64,000 bases of DNA from Micromonospora inyonensis (GTDB lineage: Bacteria > Actinomycetota > Actinomycetes > Mycobacteriales > Micromonosporaceae): contig NZ_FMHU01000001.1 in NCBI RefSeq assembly GCF_900091415.1, forward strand, positions 744,001-808,000, given 5' to 3'. Shown here piece after piece: positions 15,999-24,552 of this stretch (its first letter is position 1; each line of letters opens with the position of its first letter). Below the pieces are notes generated by a model, which saw only the letters and a list, made by a program, of their open reading frames with translations, searched no databases and was not told the origin of the DNA. The position numbers and the translations under genes were made by a program.

Positions 15999-17519
15999 GT
16001 GGCCCCCTTGCGGACCGCTCAGGTGACGATCGATCCCGCCTTCGCGATCGGCGCGGCGGACCGCCGACTCTTCGGATCGTTCGTCGAGCACATGGGGCGC
16101 TGCGTCTACGGGGGCGTCTTCGAGCCCGGTCACCCCGAGGCCGACGACGACGGGTTCCGCACCGACGTCCTGGCGCTCACCCGCGAACTGGGCGTCTCGG
16201 TGGTCCGCTACCCCGGCGGCAACTTCGTCTCCGGTTACCGCTGGGAGGACGGCATCGGCCCGGCCGGCGACCGGCCGCGCCGGCTCGACCTGGCCTGGAA
16301 GACGATCGAGACCAACGCCTTCGGTCTCCACGAGTTCATGGCCTGGGCGGCGCGGGCCCAGGTGGAGCCGATGATGGCGGTCAACCTCGGCACCCGGGGT
16401 GTGCAGGAGGCCTGCGACCTGCTGGAGTACACCAACCACCCGGGCGGCACGGCCTGGTCCGACCTGCGGCGCAAGCACGGCGCGGAGCAGCCGTACGGGG
16501 TGCGGCTCTGGTGTCTCGGCAACGAGCTGGACGGGCCCTGGCAGGTCGGCCACAAGACCGCCGCCGAGTACGGCCGACTGGCCGCCGAGACCGCCCGCGC
16601 GATGAAGCTGGTCGACCCCTCGATCAGCCTGGTCGCCTGCGGCAGCTCCAACCGGGGGATGCCCACCTTCGCCTCCTGGGAGGCGACCGTGCTGGAGCAC
16701 ACCTACGAGCACGTCGACTACATCTCCGCGCACACCTACTACGACCCGTCCGACGGCGACCAGGCGAGCATCCTGGCCTCGGCGGTCGACATGGACAACT
16801 TCATCCGCGAGGTGGTCGCCACCGCCGACCACGTGGCGGCCAAGCAGCGCCACCGGCGCAAGCTCAAGATCTCCTTCGACGAGTGGAACGTCTGGTACCA
16901 GTCCCGTCTCCAGGCCGACCTGGACCGACGCGGCTGGGTGGAGGCCCCGGCGCTGATCGAGGACACCTTCACCGCCGTGGACGCGGTGGTCGTCGGCGAC
17001 CTGCTGATCACCCTGCTCCGCCACGCCGACCGGGTCGGTGTGGCCTGCCAGGCGCAGCTGGCCAACGTGATCGCGCCGATCCGGACCCGCACCGGTGGAC
17101 CGGCCTGGCGGCAGAGCATCTTCCACCCGTTCGCGCTCACCGCCCGGTACGCCCGTGGCACGGTGCTCCGCACCGAGCCGGTCGCCCCGACCTACTCCAC
17201 CGCCCGCTACGGCGACGTGCCGGTGCTGGACACCGTTGCGGTGCACGACGAGGAGCGGGGCGAGCTGACCGTGTTCGCGGTCAACCGGGGCGATACGGAC
17301 CTCGCGCTGGACCTCGACCTGCGCAGCCTGGCCCGGCCCTCCGGTCGATCCCACCTGACCCTCGCCGCCATGGACGACCCGACGGCGTGCAACACCGAGG
17401 CCGAGCCCGACCGGGTCACGCCCCGGGGGACCAGCATCCCCACCGTCGACGGCGGCCGGTGCACCGTAGCGCTGCCCGCCGTCTCCTGGAACGTGCTGCG
17501 CTTCGCCACCCGGTCCTGA
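15999..17519 (+). CDS. GH51 alpha-L-arabinofuranosidase
   Basis: A 506-residue cytoplasmic glycoside hydrolase of family 51, which removes terminal alpha-L-arabinofuranosyl units from arabino-oligosaccharides. The acid/base is E176 in CLGNELDG and the nucleophile is E295 in ISFDEWNVWY; FVEHMGRCVYGG and RYPGGNF near the N-terminus are also family signatures. There is no signal peptide, which fits hydrolysis after uptake by the adjoining importer. The GTG at 15999 has GAGGAAAG 5 nt upstream. It is the first gene of the LacI-controlled run, with 139 nt before the binding-protein gene. Confidence 0.93.
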   Translation: MAPLRTAQVTIDPAFAIGAADRRLFGSFVEHMGRCVYGGVFEPGHPEADDDGFRTDVLALTRELGVSVVRYPGGNFVSGYRWEDGIGPAGDRPRRLDLAWKTIETNAFGLHEFMAWAARAQVEPMMAVNLGTRGVQEACDLLEYTNHPGGTAWSDLRRKHGAEQPYGVRLWCLGNELDGPWQVGHKTAAEYGRLAAETARAMKLVDPSISLVACGSSNRGMPTFASWEATVLEHTYEHVDYISAHTYYDPSDGDQASILASAVDMDNFIREVVATADHVAAKQRHRRKLKISFDEWNVWYQSRLQADLDRRGWVEAPALIEDTFTAVDAVVVGDLLITLLRHADRVGVACQAQLANVIAPIRTRTGGPAWRQSIFHPFALTARYARGTVLRTEPVAPTYSTARYGDVPVLDTVAVHDEERGELTVFAVNRGDTDLALDLDLRSLARPSGRSHLTLAAMDDPTACNTEAEPDRVTPRGTSIPTVDGGRCTVALPAVSWNVLRFATRS

Positions 17520-17658
17520 CCGGGTCCGTCACGCCACCCCCGACCAACTCCACCACCGGCCTCGACGAGCTCCACCACCGATCCGGACCAGAGCTGTGAC
17601 CACGGTCCGGGCCGGTTTCCGCCGGAGCAGGCCATTTCCGCCCCAAGGAGACAACACC

Positions 17659-18984
17659 ATGATGCGCAACGAGATGAGCCGACGCCGCCTGCTCGGCCTC
17701 GGTGTCGGGCTCGGCACCGCGGCCACGCTCGCCCTGGCGGGCTGCGGCGGCGACGACGGTTCCACCACGGCCTCGGGCAACGGCGGCAAGGACTACACCG
17801 GCCCGAAGGTCGACCTGAAGCTGTGGAACGGCTTCACCGGCGGCGACGGCGACATCTTCAAGAAGCTCGTCGAGAAGTTCAATGCCGAGCACAAGAACAT
17901 CGCGGTGACGGTCACCACGTACCAGTGGGAGGACTACTACAGCAAGCTCCCCGGCGCGGTCCCCAGCGGCTCCGGACCGGACATCGCGGTGATGCACATG
18001 GACCAGCTCGCCACCTTCGCCGCCCGGGGCGTCATCGCCGAGCTGGACGACGTGGCGAAGGCGCTGGAGCTGACCGACGCCGACTTCGCCCCGACGGTCT
18101 GGGCCGGCGGCCTCTACGACAAGAAGCGGTACGGCATCCCGCTGGACATGCACCCGCTCGGCTTCTACTACAACAAGGCCGTCTTGCAGAAGGCGGGCCT
18201 CGACCCGGAGAAGCCGCCGACCACGCGGGACGACTACACCGCCGCGCTGACCGAGTTGAAGAAGTCCGGCGTCCAGGGATTCTGGGTCAGCCCGTTCCAG
18301 TTCACCGGCGGCATGACCTTCTACTCCGTGCTGCACCAGTTGGGCGGGACGCTCTTCGACGCCGACGTCGCGAAGGCCACCTTCAACTCCGACCCGGCGG
18401 TCGAGGCGTGCACCTGGCTGGTCGACATGATCAAGCAGGGGCACTCCCCGGCCAACGTCGGCCAGGACGCCGACTACCTGGCGTTCAAGGCGGGCAAGAA
18501 CGCCTTCAACTGGAACGGCATCTGGCAGATCAACGACCTGAAGAAGAGCACCGACGTGCAGTGGGGGGTCGCGCCCCTGCCCCAGATCGGCAGCAAGCCG
18601 GCGGCCTGGGCCAACTCGCACAACTTCACCATCGTCAAGCAGCGCAGCACCGACGCCAACAAGGTGGCCGGGGCGAAGGTCTTCATCAACTGGCTGGGCC
18701 AGCACTCGCTGGACTGGGCCGCCGGGGGCCAGGTGCCCGCCCGCAAGGCGGTCCGTGAGGACGCCGGCTTCAAGGCGCTCAGCGAGGTGGGCGCGCTCGC
18801 CCCCGAGATCGAGTACGCGGCCTTCCCGCCCGCCGCGCCGGGTATCGGCGAGGTGCTGACCACCTTCTACTCCTCGTTCAACGAGGCGGTGCTCGGCAAG
18901 AAGTCGCCGAAGCAGGCGCTGGACGACGGCGTCGCCAAGGCCGACAAGCAGCTGGCGGACAACCGCAAGAAGTACGGGAACTGA
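17659..18984 (+). CDS. ABC importer sugar-binding lipoprotein
   Basis: A 441-residue extracellular solute-binding protein of the family 1 (MalE/UgpB) type. The N-terminus has a twin-arginine-like SRRRLLGLG stretch followed by the lipobox LALAGC, with acylated C29, so it is probably exported by Tat and anchored outside the membrane. KLWNGFTGGDGD at the start of the mature fold and repeated W/Y residues are typical of sugar binders. ATG 17659 has AAGGAG 8 nt upstream. With the two permeases it forms a CUT1 importer lacking its own ATPase; such importers usually share an MsiK-type ATPase encoded elsewhere. The ligand is inferred to be arabino-oligosaccharide from the neighbours. Confidence 0.92.
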   Translation: MMRNEMSRRRLLGLGVGLGTAATLALAGCGGDDGSTTASGNGGKDYTGPKVDLKLWNGFTGGDGDIFKKLVEKFNAEHKNIAVTVTTYQWEDYYSKLPGAVPSGSGPDIAVMHMDQLATFAARGVIAELDDVAKALELTDADFAPTVWAGGLYDKKRYGIPLDMHPLGFYYNKAVLQKAGLDPEKPPTTRDDYTAALTELKKSGVQGFWVSPFQFTGGMTFYSVLHQLGGTLFDADVAKATFNSDPAVEACTWLVDMIKQGHSPANVGQDADYLAFKAGKNAFNWNGIWQINDLKKSTDVQWGVAPLPQIGSKPAAWANSHNFTIVKQRSTDANKVAGAKVFINWLGQHSLDWAAGGQVPARKAVREDAGFKALSEVGALAPEIEYAAFPPAAPGIGEVLTTFYSSFNEAVLGKKSPKQALDDGVAKADKQLADNRKKYGN

Positions 18985-18991
18985 GGCGGCC

Positions 18992-19954
18992 GTGGCCGGC
19001 ATCGGCACGGTCGGGGCGGCGCGTTCGGACGCGCCGCCCCCGGCGGCCGGGCGGGGACGCCGGGAGGCGGGCCGGCGCGGCCGGGCCACCACCCCGTACC
19101 TCTTCCTCGCGCCGTACCTCCTCCTGTTCCTGGTCTTCGGGTTGGCCCCGGTCCTGTTCGGGCTCTGGCTTAGCCTGCACCAGTGGGACCTCCAGCTGCC
19201 GAACCGCCCCTTCGTCGGGCTGGACAACTACCAGGACCTGTTCTCCCGCGACTCGGCGATCTACGGGGACTGGTGGTCCAGCGTCCGGGCCACCGGCATC
19301 TTCACCCTCTTCTCGGTGCCGCTGCTGATGGTCGTCCCGCTCGGGCTGGCGCTGCTGCTCAACGAGCAGTTCCCCGGCCGGACGTTCTTCCGGGCGGTCT
19401 ACTTCGCCCCGTACGTGCTCGGCGTGGCGGTGATCGGCCTGCTCTGGCGGTTCCTGCTCGACGCCAACCTCGGCCTGGTCAACCGGCTGCTCGGCGCGGT
19501 CGGGTTGCCGTCGGACACACCCTGGGTGACCGACGTGCCGTGGGCGTGGGTGTCCCTGGTCGGGGTGACCGTCTGGTGGACCTCCGGGTTCAACGCGGTG
19601 ATCTACCTGGCCGGTCTCCAGGACATCCCGCCCGAGCTGTACGAGGCGGCGAAGATGGACGGCGCGAGCGCCTGGGACCGGTTCCGCAACGTCACGCTCC
19701 CCGGACTGCGCCCGGTCATGCTCTTCGTGCTGACCACGACGATCCTCGCCTCGGCGAACGTCTTCGGCCAGTCCTTCCTGATCACCCAGGGCGCACCCGG
19801 CGAGGAGACCCGGACGGTGGTCTGGCGGATCGTCGACGAGGGGCTACGGGACAACGACGCGGGCCGGGCCGCCGCGATGAGCATCCTCTTCGCGCTCGCC
19901 CTCGCCGTGATCAGCATCGTCAACTTCCGGTTCTTCCGGTACCGGGAAGACTGA
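18992..19954 (+). CDS. ABC sugar permease, MalF/UgpA-like
   Basis: A 320-residue integral membrane protein with a basic cytoplasmic N-terminus and about six transmembrane helices. The EAA loop that docks the ATPase reads EAAKMDGASAWDRFRNVTLP near residue 225. The GTG start lies 8 nt after the binding-protein stop, so the two are co-translated. It forms the importer channel together with the next gene. Confidence 0.92.
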   Translation: MAGIGTVGAARSDAPPPAAGRGRREAGRRGRATTPYLFLAPYLLLFLVFGLAPVLFGLWLSLHQWDLQLPNRPFVGLDNYQDLFSRDSAIYGDWWSSVRATGIFTLFSVPLLMVVPLGLALLLNEQFPGRTFFRAVYFAPYVLGVAVIGLLWRFLLDANLGLVNRLLGAVGLPSDTPWVTDVPWAWVSLVGVTVWWTSGFNAVIYLAGLQDIPPELYEAAKMDGASAWDRFRNVTLPGLRPVMLFVLTTTILASANVFGQSFLITQGAPGEETRTVVWRIVDEGLRDNDAGRAAAMSILFALALAVISIVNFRFFRYRED

Positions 19955-19964
19955 GGAGGACGAC

Positions 19965-20789
19965 GTGACGACACTCCGCCGTACCGGACGCTACGCCGTC
20001 CTGGTGATCCTGACCCTGGTGTTCCTCGCCCCGCTGATCTGGATGCTCCTCACCTCGCTGAAGACCTACGACGGCGCGCAGCGGATTCCGCCGGACTGGC
20101 TGCCGAACCCCTTCTCCGGGTACGGCTACGACCGCATCCTCAACGACACCGCCAACCCGGTGCTGCGCTGGTTCGTCAACAGCATGCTGGCCGCCACGCT
20201 GCACGCGCTGCTGGTGCTGGTGACCGCGTCGATGGCCGCCTACGCCCTGGCCCGGCTGCGGTTCCGGGGACGCTCGGTGGGCTTCGCGCTGATCGTGGGG
20301 ACGCTCTTCATCCCGCCCACCTCGCTGATCATCCCGAACTTCGTCATCGCCGACCAGCTCGGCTGGGTGGACACCCTCGCCGTGGTGGTGGTCCCGGGGG
20401 CGGCCAGCGCGTTCGGGGTCTTCTTCCTCCGGCAGTTCTTCCTCTCCATCCCGGCCGAGCTGGAGGAGGCCGCCGTCCTGGACGGGGCGAACCACTGGCA
20501 GGTCTTCACGAAGGTGCTGCTGCCGTTGTCGAAGCCGGCCCTGGCCACGCTGGCGGTGTTGTCGTTCCTCTCCAACTGGAACGACTTCCTCTGGCCGGTC
20601 TACGTGCTGTTCAGCCCGGAGAACCTGACCCTGCCCGCGGGACTGGGCCTGCTCCAGGGCGCGTACGTCACCGACTATCCGGTGATCATGGCCGGTGCGG
20701 TGCTGGCCAGCGTGCCGGTGCTGGTCCTTTTCGTGGCGGCCCAGCGACACATCATCCAGGGCGTGTCGCGCAGCGGGCTGAAAGGATGA
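19965..20789 (+). CDS. ABC sugar permease, MalG/UgpE-like
   Basis: A 274-residue integral membrane protein with about six transmembrane helices and the EAA loop EEAAVLDGANHWQVFTKVLLP near residue 165. A strong GAGGAGG ribosome site precedes the GTG start, 10 nt after the previous permease stop. The next gene starts within its stop region (ATGA overlap), so the GH43 lipoprotein is co-translated with the importer. Confidence 0.93.
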   Translation: MTTLRRTGRYAVLVILTLVFLAPLIWMLLTSLKTYDGAQRIPPDWLPNPFSGYGYDRILNDTANPVLRWFVNSMLAATLHALLVLVTASMAAYALARLRFRGRSVGFALIVGTLFIPPTSLIIPNFVIADQLGWVDTLAVVVVPGAASAFGVFFLRQFFLSIPAELEEAAVLDGANHWQVFTKVLLPLSKPALATLAVLSFLSNWNDFLWPVYVLFSPENLTLPAGLGLLQGAYVTDYPVIMAGAVLASVPVLVLFVAAQRHIIQGVSRSGLKG

Positions 20790-21853
20790 CCGCCCCCGCC
20801 ATCCGGCGACGCGGCGCGACGGCAGGTGCCGCCGTCGCGCCGCTCGTCGCCGGGCTGCTCGCGACCGCGCTGCTCGTCGCCGGCTGCACCGCGCCCGACG
20901 AACCGAGCGCCACGACCACGGGATCCGACATGTTCACCAATCCGGTCATCGCCACCAACTCCCCCGACCCGCACGCGATCCGGGTCGGCGACACCTGGTA
21001 CCTCTTCCACACCAACGGCGACGGCCGCAACGTCCCGGTGCACACCTCGCCGGACCTGGTGGACTGGACGCCGGCCGGGGACGCCCTGCCGGAACTGCCG
21101 GCCTGGGCCAACCCGGGCAAGACCTGGGCACCGGAGGCGATCGCGCTGGCGCCGGACCGGTTCGTCCTCTACTACACCGTCGCCGGGCGGTCCTCCGGCC
21201 GGCAGTGCGTCGGGCGGGCGGTGGCCAGCGCGCCGCAGGGCCCGTACCGGGACGACTCGTCCGGCCCGTTGATCTGCCAGGCGGAGCGGGGCGGGGCGAT
21301 CGACGCCAGCCCGTTCTGGGACACCGACGGCACTCTCTGGCTGCTCTGGAAGAACGACGGCAACGCCGTCGGCCGGGACACCTGGCTCTGGTCGCAGCGT
21401 CTCTCGGCCGACGGGCTGGAGTTGGTCGGCGAGCCGACGAAGCTGCTCAAGCAGACCGAGCCGTGGGAGGGACGCCTCATCGAGGGGCCGTTCTTCTGGC
21501 GGCGGGACGGGACGTTGTACCTCTTCTTCGCCGCCAACGCCTACAACCGGGCCGAGTACGCCGAGGGGTACGCGATCTGCGAAAGCCCCACCGGCCCCTG
21601 CGTCAAGGCGCCGGAGAACCCGATCCTGCGGAGCAACGCGGCGGCCTCCGGCCCCGGCCACGCCTCCATGGTCGAGTCCGACGGCCGGACGTGGCTGCTC
21701 TACCACGCCTGGCCACCCGGGCAGGAGGGGTCGGTCTCCCCCGGACGGCAGACCTGGCTGGACGAGGTCGTCTGGCGCGACGGCCGCCCGGTCGTCAAGG
21801 GCCCCACCGGAACCCCCCAGCCCCACCCGCTTCCGCACCGCCAGACGCGGTAG
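20786..21853 (+). CDS. GH43 arabinanase/arabinosidase lipoprotein
   Basis: A 355-residue exported GH43 enzyme of the five-bladed propeller fold. The lipobox LLVAGC (C34) should anchor it outside the membrane. The family triad is visible: D61 in NSPDPHAIR (base), the Asp of GAIDASPFWD (pKa modulator) and the Glu of LIEGPFFW (acid). It probably cuts arabinan or arabinoxylan side chains at the surface and supplies oligosaccharides to the importer; GH51 then finishes them inside. The ATG overlaps the permease stop by 4 nt. A repeat hairpin starts one nucleotide after its stop and may terminate the operon. Confidence 0.9.
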   Translation: MTAPAIRRRGATAGAAVAPLVAGLLATALLVAGCTAPDEPSATTTGSDMFTNPVIATNSPDPHAIRVGDTWYLFHTNGDGRNVPVHTSPDLVDWTPAGDALPELPAWANPGKTWAPEAIALAPDRFVLYYTVAGRSSGRQCVGRAVASAPQGPYRDDSSGPLICQAERGGAIDASPFWDTDGTLWLLWKNDGNAVGRDTWLWSQRLSADGLELVGEPTKLLKQTEPWEGRLIEGPFFWRRDGTLYLFFAANAYNRAEYAEGYAICESPTGPCVKAPENPILRSNAAASGPGHASMVESDGRTWLLYHAWPPGQEGSVSPGRQTWLDEVVWRDGRPVVKGPTGTPQPHPLPHRQTR

Positions 21854-21854
21854 G

Positions 21855-21898
21855 AGGGGTCCCCTGTTACCGCTTTCTGTGTAGCAGGGGACCCCTGC
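21855..21898. repeat. Hairpin repeat element, copy 2
   Basis: A 44-bp inverted repeat with arms AGGGGTCCCCTG and CAGGGGACCCCTGC around TTACCGCTTTCTGTGTAG. It is in the same orientation as copy 3 and reversed relative to copy 1. It begins one nucleotide after the GH43 stop, so it probably terminates the arabinan operon before the next plus-strand gene. A run of CCCCA repeats and an AT-rich patch follow, up to 22147. Confidence 0.85.
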
Positions 21899-22147
21899 AA
21901 CCCAGCAACCGCCCACCCCACCCCACCCCACCCCGCCGCCCGTCCGGCAGAGCGCCACGTTGCGTACCGGGGCGGTAACGGCGGACGGAACCGGCGACCC
22001 GGGCCGGCGGCTGATCTCCCGTGGGGTCTTGCGTCGGGCGGCCGGTTGTGAAAATTTCCTTCTGACGGCGTATTTTTGGCGACGAATCTTGCCGACCAGC
22101 CGCCGTCCGCTCCCCTGCCAGCCGAGCCCCCACGAAGGGACCACCTG

Positions 22148-23809
22148 ATGAAGGCACCTCGGCTCAGAGCCGCCGGGCTGGCCGTCGCGCTGCTCGGCGC
22201 TCTCGTCGCCGCGACGCCCGCGCACGCCGCTGACCCGGCTGCCACCTCCACCATCACCGCCGCCGACTGCACCACCGACCCGGCCACCCCCAAGCGCCAG
22301 TTCCGGGCGATGTGGATCGCGTCGGTGACCAACATCGACTGGCCCACCAGGGCCTCCTGGACCGACCCGAACCGGGTCGCCGCCCAGCAGGCCGAGTACC
22401 TGCGCTGGCTCGACCTCGCCGAGCGGCTCAACCACAACGCGGTGGTCGTCCAGATCCGGCCGACCGCCGACGCGTTCTGGCCGTCGCCGCACGAGCCCTG
22501 GTCGGAGTACCTGACCGGAGTGCGGGGGCAGGACCCGGGCTGGGACCCGCTGGCCTTCCTGGTCGCCGAGTCGCACGAGCGGAACCTGGAGTTCCACGCC
22601 TGGTTCAACCCGTACCGGATCTCGATGCCGGCCCCGGGCGGCGCCGGCGCGGATGTCAACCAGCTCGCTCCGAACCACCCGGCCCGGCAGCATCCGGACT
22701 GGACCTTCGCGTACCCGCCGGCCGGGGTCGCCGGCAGCCGGCTCTACTACAACCCCGGCATCCCGGCGGTCCGCGAGTTCGTCCAAACCGCGATGATGGA
22801 CGCGGTCCAGCGGTACGACATCGACGGCGTGCACTTCGACGACTACTTCTACCCGTACCCGAGCGGCACCCACCAGGTGCCGGACGACGCGACGTTCGCC
22901 GCGCACAACCGGGGCTTCACCGACAAGGCCGACTGGCGGCGGGACAACATCAACCTGCTCGTCAAGGAGATGAACGAAAAGGTCAAGGCGGCGAAGCCGT
23001 GGGTGAAATTCGGGGTCAGCCCGTTCGGCATCTGGCGGAACAAGTCGGCCGACCCGCTCGGCTCGGACACCACCGGCAGCCAGTCGTACGACATCATCTC
23101 CGCCGACACCCGCAAGTGGGTCAAGGAGGAGTGGGTCGACTACGTCGTGCCGCAGCTCTACTGGTACATCGGGCAGTACCCGGCGGCCGACTACGCCCGG
23201 CTGGTGCCGTGGTGGGCCGAGACGGTGCGCGGCACAAAGGTGCAGCTCTACATCGGCCAGGCCGACTACAAGAGCGGTGACCCGGCGTACGGCTCGTTCT
23301 GGATGAACCCGAAGGAGCTGTCGAACCACCTGACGCTCAACCGGTCGTACCCGGAGGTGCTCGGCAACGTGCACTTCTCGGCGGTGCAGGTGCGGGCGAA
23401 CCGGCTCGGCGCGACCGACATCTACGCCCAGGAGCACTACTCGAAGCCGGCGCTGGTGCCGACCATGTCGCACCTGCCGGCGAAGCCGCTGCTGTTCCCG
23501 GTGGTCACCGGCGCCCAGCGGACCGACGACGGGGTGCGGCTGACCTGGCGGCAGCCGGCGGACGGCGTGGGGCCGCTGGGTACGGCGACGTCCTACGCGA
23601 TCTACCGGCTGGACGGCAACCGGCTGCCCGCCGGCTGCGACCTGGCCGACGCGACCCACCTGGTCGACACCGTGCGGGCCACCCCCGGCGCGGTGCAGTC
23701 CTGGGTGGACACCACCGCCGATCAGGGCACGTCGTACACCTACCTGGTGACGGCCCTGGACCGGCTGCACAACGAGAGCCCGGCCAGCCCGGCGCGCTTC
23801 GTGCGCTGA
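22148..23809 (+). CDS. Secreted GHL10/DUF187 glycoside hydrolase-like protein
   Basis: A 553-residue secreted protein with a signal peptide (residues 1-27, ending AHAA). Residues about 50-400 form the (beta/alpha) barrel of the glycosyl-hydrolase-like 10 family (DUF187, YngK type), with FRAMWIASVTNIDWP, VVVQIRPTADAFWP, FHAWFNPYRIS, DGVHFDDYFYPYP and DYVVPQLYWYIG as characteristic blocks. The C-terminal 100 residues resemble a fibronectin III domain. The family is thought to act on cell-wall or extracellular glycans. A GAAGGGA ribosome site precedes ATG 22148. It is not part of the arabinan operon, because a hairpin element lies between them. Confidence 0.88.
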   Translation: MKAPRLRAAGLAVALLGALVAATPAHAADPAATSTITAADCTTDPATPKRQFRAMWIASVTNIDWPTRASWTDPNRVAAQQAEYLRWLDLAERLNHNAVVVQIRPTADAFWPSPHEPWSEYLTGVRGQDPGWDPLAFLVAESHERNLEFHAWFNPYRISMPAPGGAGADVNQLAPNHPARQHPDWTFAYPPAGVAGSRLYYNPGIPAVREFVQTAMMDAVQRYDIDGVHFDDYFYPYPSGTHQVPDDATFAAHNRGFTDKADWRRDNINLLVKEMNEKVKAAKPWVKFGVSPFGIWRNKSADPLGSDTTGSQSYDIISADTRKWVKEEWVDYVVPQLYWYIGQYPAADYARLVPWWAETVRGTKVQLYIGQADYKSGDPAYGSFWMNPKELSNHLTLNRSYPEVLGNVHFSAVQVRANRLGATDIYAQEHYSKPALVPTMSHLPAKPLLFPVVTGAQRTDDGVRLTWRQPADGVGPLGTATSYAIYRLDGNRLPAGCDLADATHLVDTVRATPGAVQSWVDTTADQGTSYTYLVTALDRLHNESPASPARFVR

Positions 23810-23824
23810 CCGGACGACCACCGG

Positions 23825-23857
23825 ATGCCCCGGGGCGGCCTATCCGCCTCGGGGCAT
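23825..23857. terminator. Intrinsic terminator hairpin
   Basis: An inverted repeat with outer arms ATGCCCC and GGGGCAT and inner arms GGCGG and CCGCC, 16 nt after the GHL10 stop, followed by TTCTTCGGTTT. It is placed correctly to end that transcript. Confidence 0.75.
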
Positions 23858-23999
23858 TCTTCGGTTTCGACGGATGGCGGCAAATTAGAGCGAGACGACA
23901 CCTGACATCCATCAAGATCGATAAAAACTGTTCTCCAACCGGCAACCCGCCGGTGACACGATTCCGGTCGCCTCACCCCCACCCCCGGAGGAGAACCCG

Positions 24000-24539
24000 A
24001 TGCACCGTCGCCTCACCACCCTGCTCGCCGCCAGCGCGCTCGCGCTGCTCGCCCTCCTCGGGGTCGCCTCGCCGGCCGCCGCGGTCACCCGGGACCAGAA
24101 GCTGTCGGTGATGTACAGCTGGACGCAGACCAGCGCCACCAGCTACAACTCCTGGAACTCGGCCCGGCTGAACCAGGGCGCCTGGTCGGCGTACGCCTTC
24201 AACTGGTCGACCGACTACTGCTCGTCCAGCCCGGACAACCCGCTCGGGTTCACGTTCAACCTGTCCTGCTACCGGCACGACTTCGGCTACCGCAACCACA
24301 AGGCGATGAGCGTCTTCACCAGCACCAACAAGGCCCGCATCGACAGCGCCTTCTACGAGGACCTGAAGCGGGTCTGCGCCCGGTACAGCAGCACCGTCCA
24401 GCCGGCCTGCTACAGCCTCGCCTGGACGTACTACCAGGCGGTCCGGGCCTTCGGCTCGCCGTCCGCGGTCAGCCAGGCCGACCTGGACCGGGCGGCGAAG
24501 ATGAAGGCCGACGCCGAGCGGGCCGACGCCCTGCGCTGA
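24000..24539 (+). CDS. Secreted prokaryotic phospholipase A2
   Basis: A 179-residue secreted protein with a signal peptide to about residue 29 (ASPAAA). The mature part matches the Streptomyces-type phospholipase A2: DYCSSSPDNPLGFTFNLSC provides the calcium loop, and YRHDFGYRNHK has the catalytic His-Asp pair. Four Cys residues can form the two expected disulfides. It hydrolyses the sn-2 acyl ester of phospholipids outside the cell. GGAGGAG lies 8 nt before the ATG. It is monocistronic, convergent with the large regulator gene, and only 13 nt separate their stops. Confidence 0.92.
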   Translation: MHRRLTTLLAASALALLALLGVASPAAAVTRDQKLSVMYSWTQTSATSYNSWNSARLNQGAWSAYAFNWSTDYCSSSPDNPLGFTFNLSCYRHDFGYRNHKAMSVFTSTNKARIDSAFYEDLKRVCARYSSTVQPACYSLAWTYYQAVRAFGSPSAVSQADLDRAAKMKADAERADALR

Positions 24540-24552
24540 GCGGCACCCGCCC

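Noticed and set aside
20675..23821. A 1,048-residue minus-strand frame over GH43 and GHL10
   Set aside because: Codon-bias shadow; its residues show no family, and it runs through the hairpin element and intergenic DNA.
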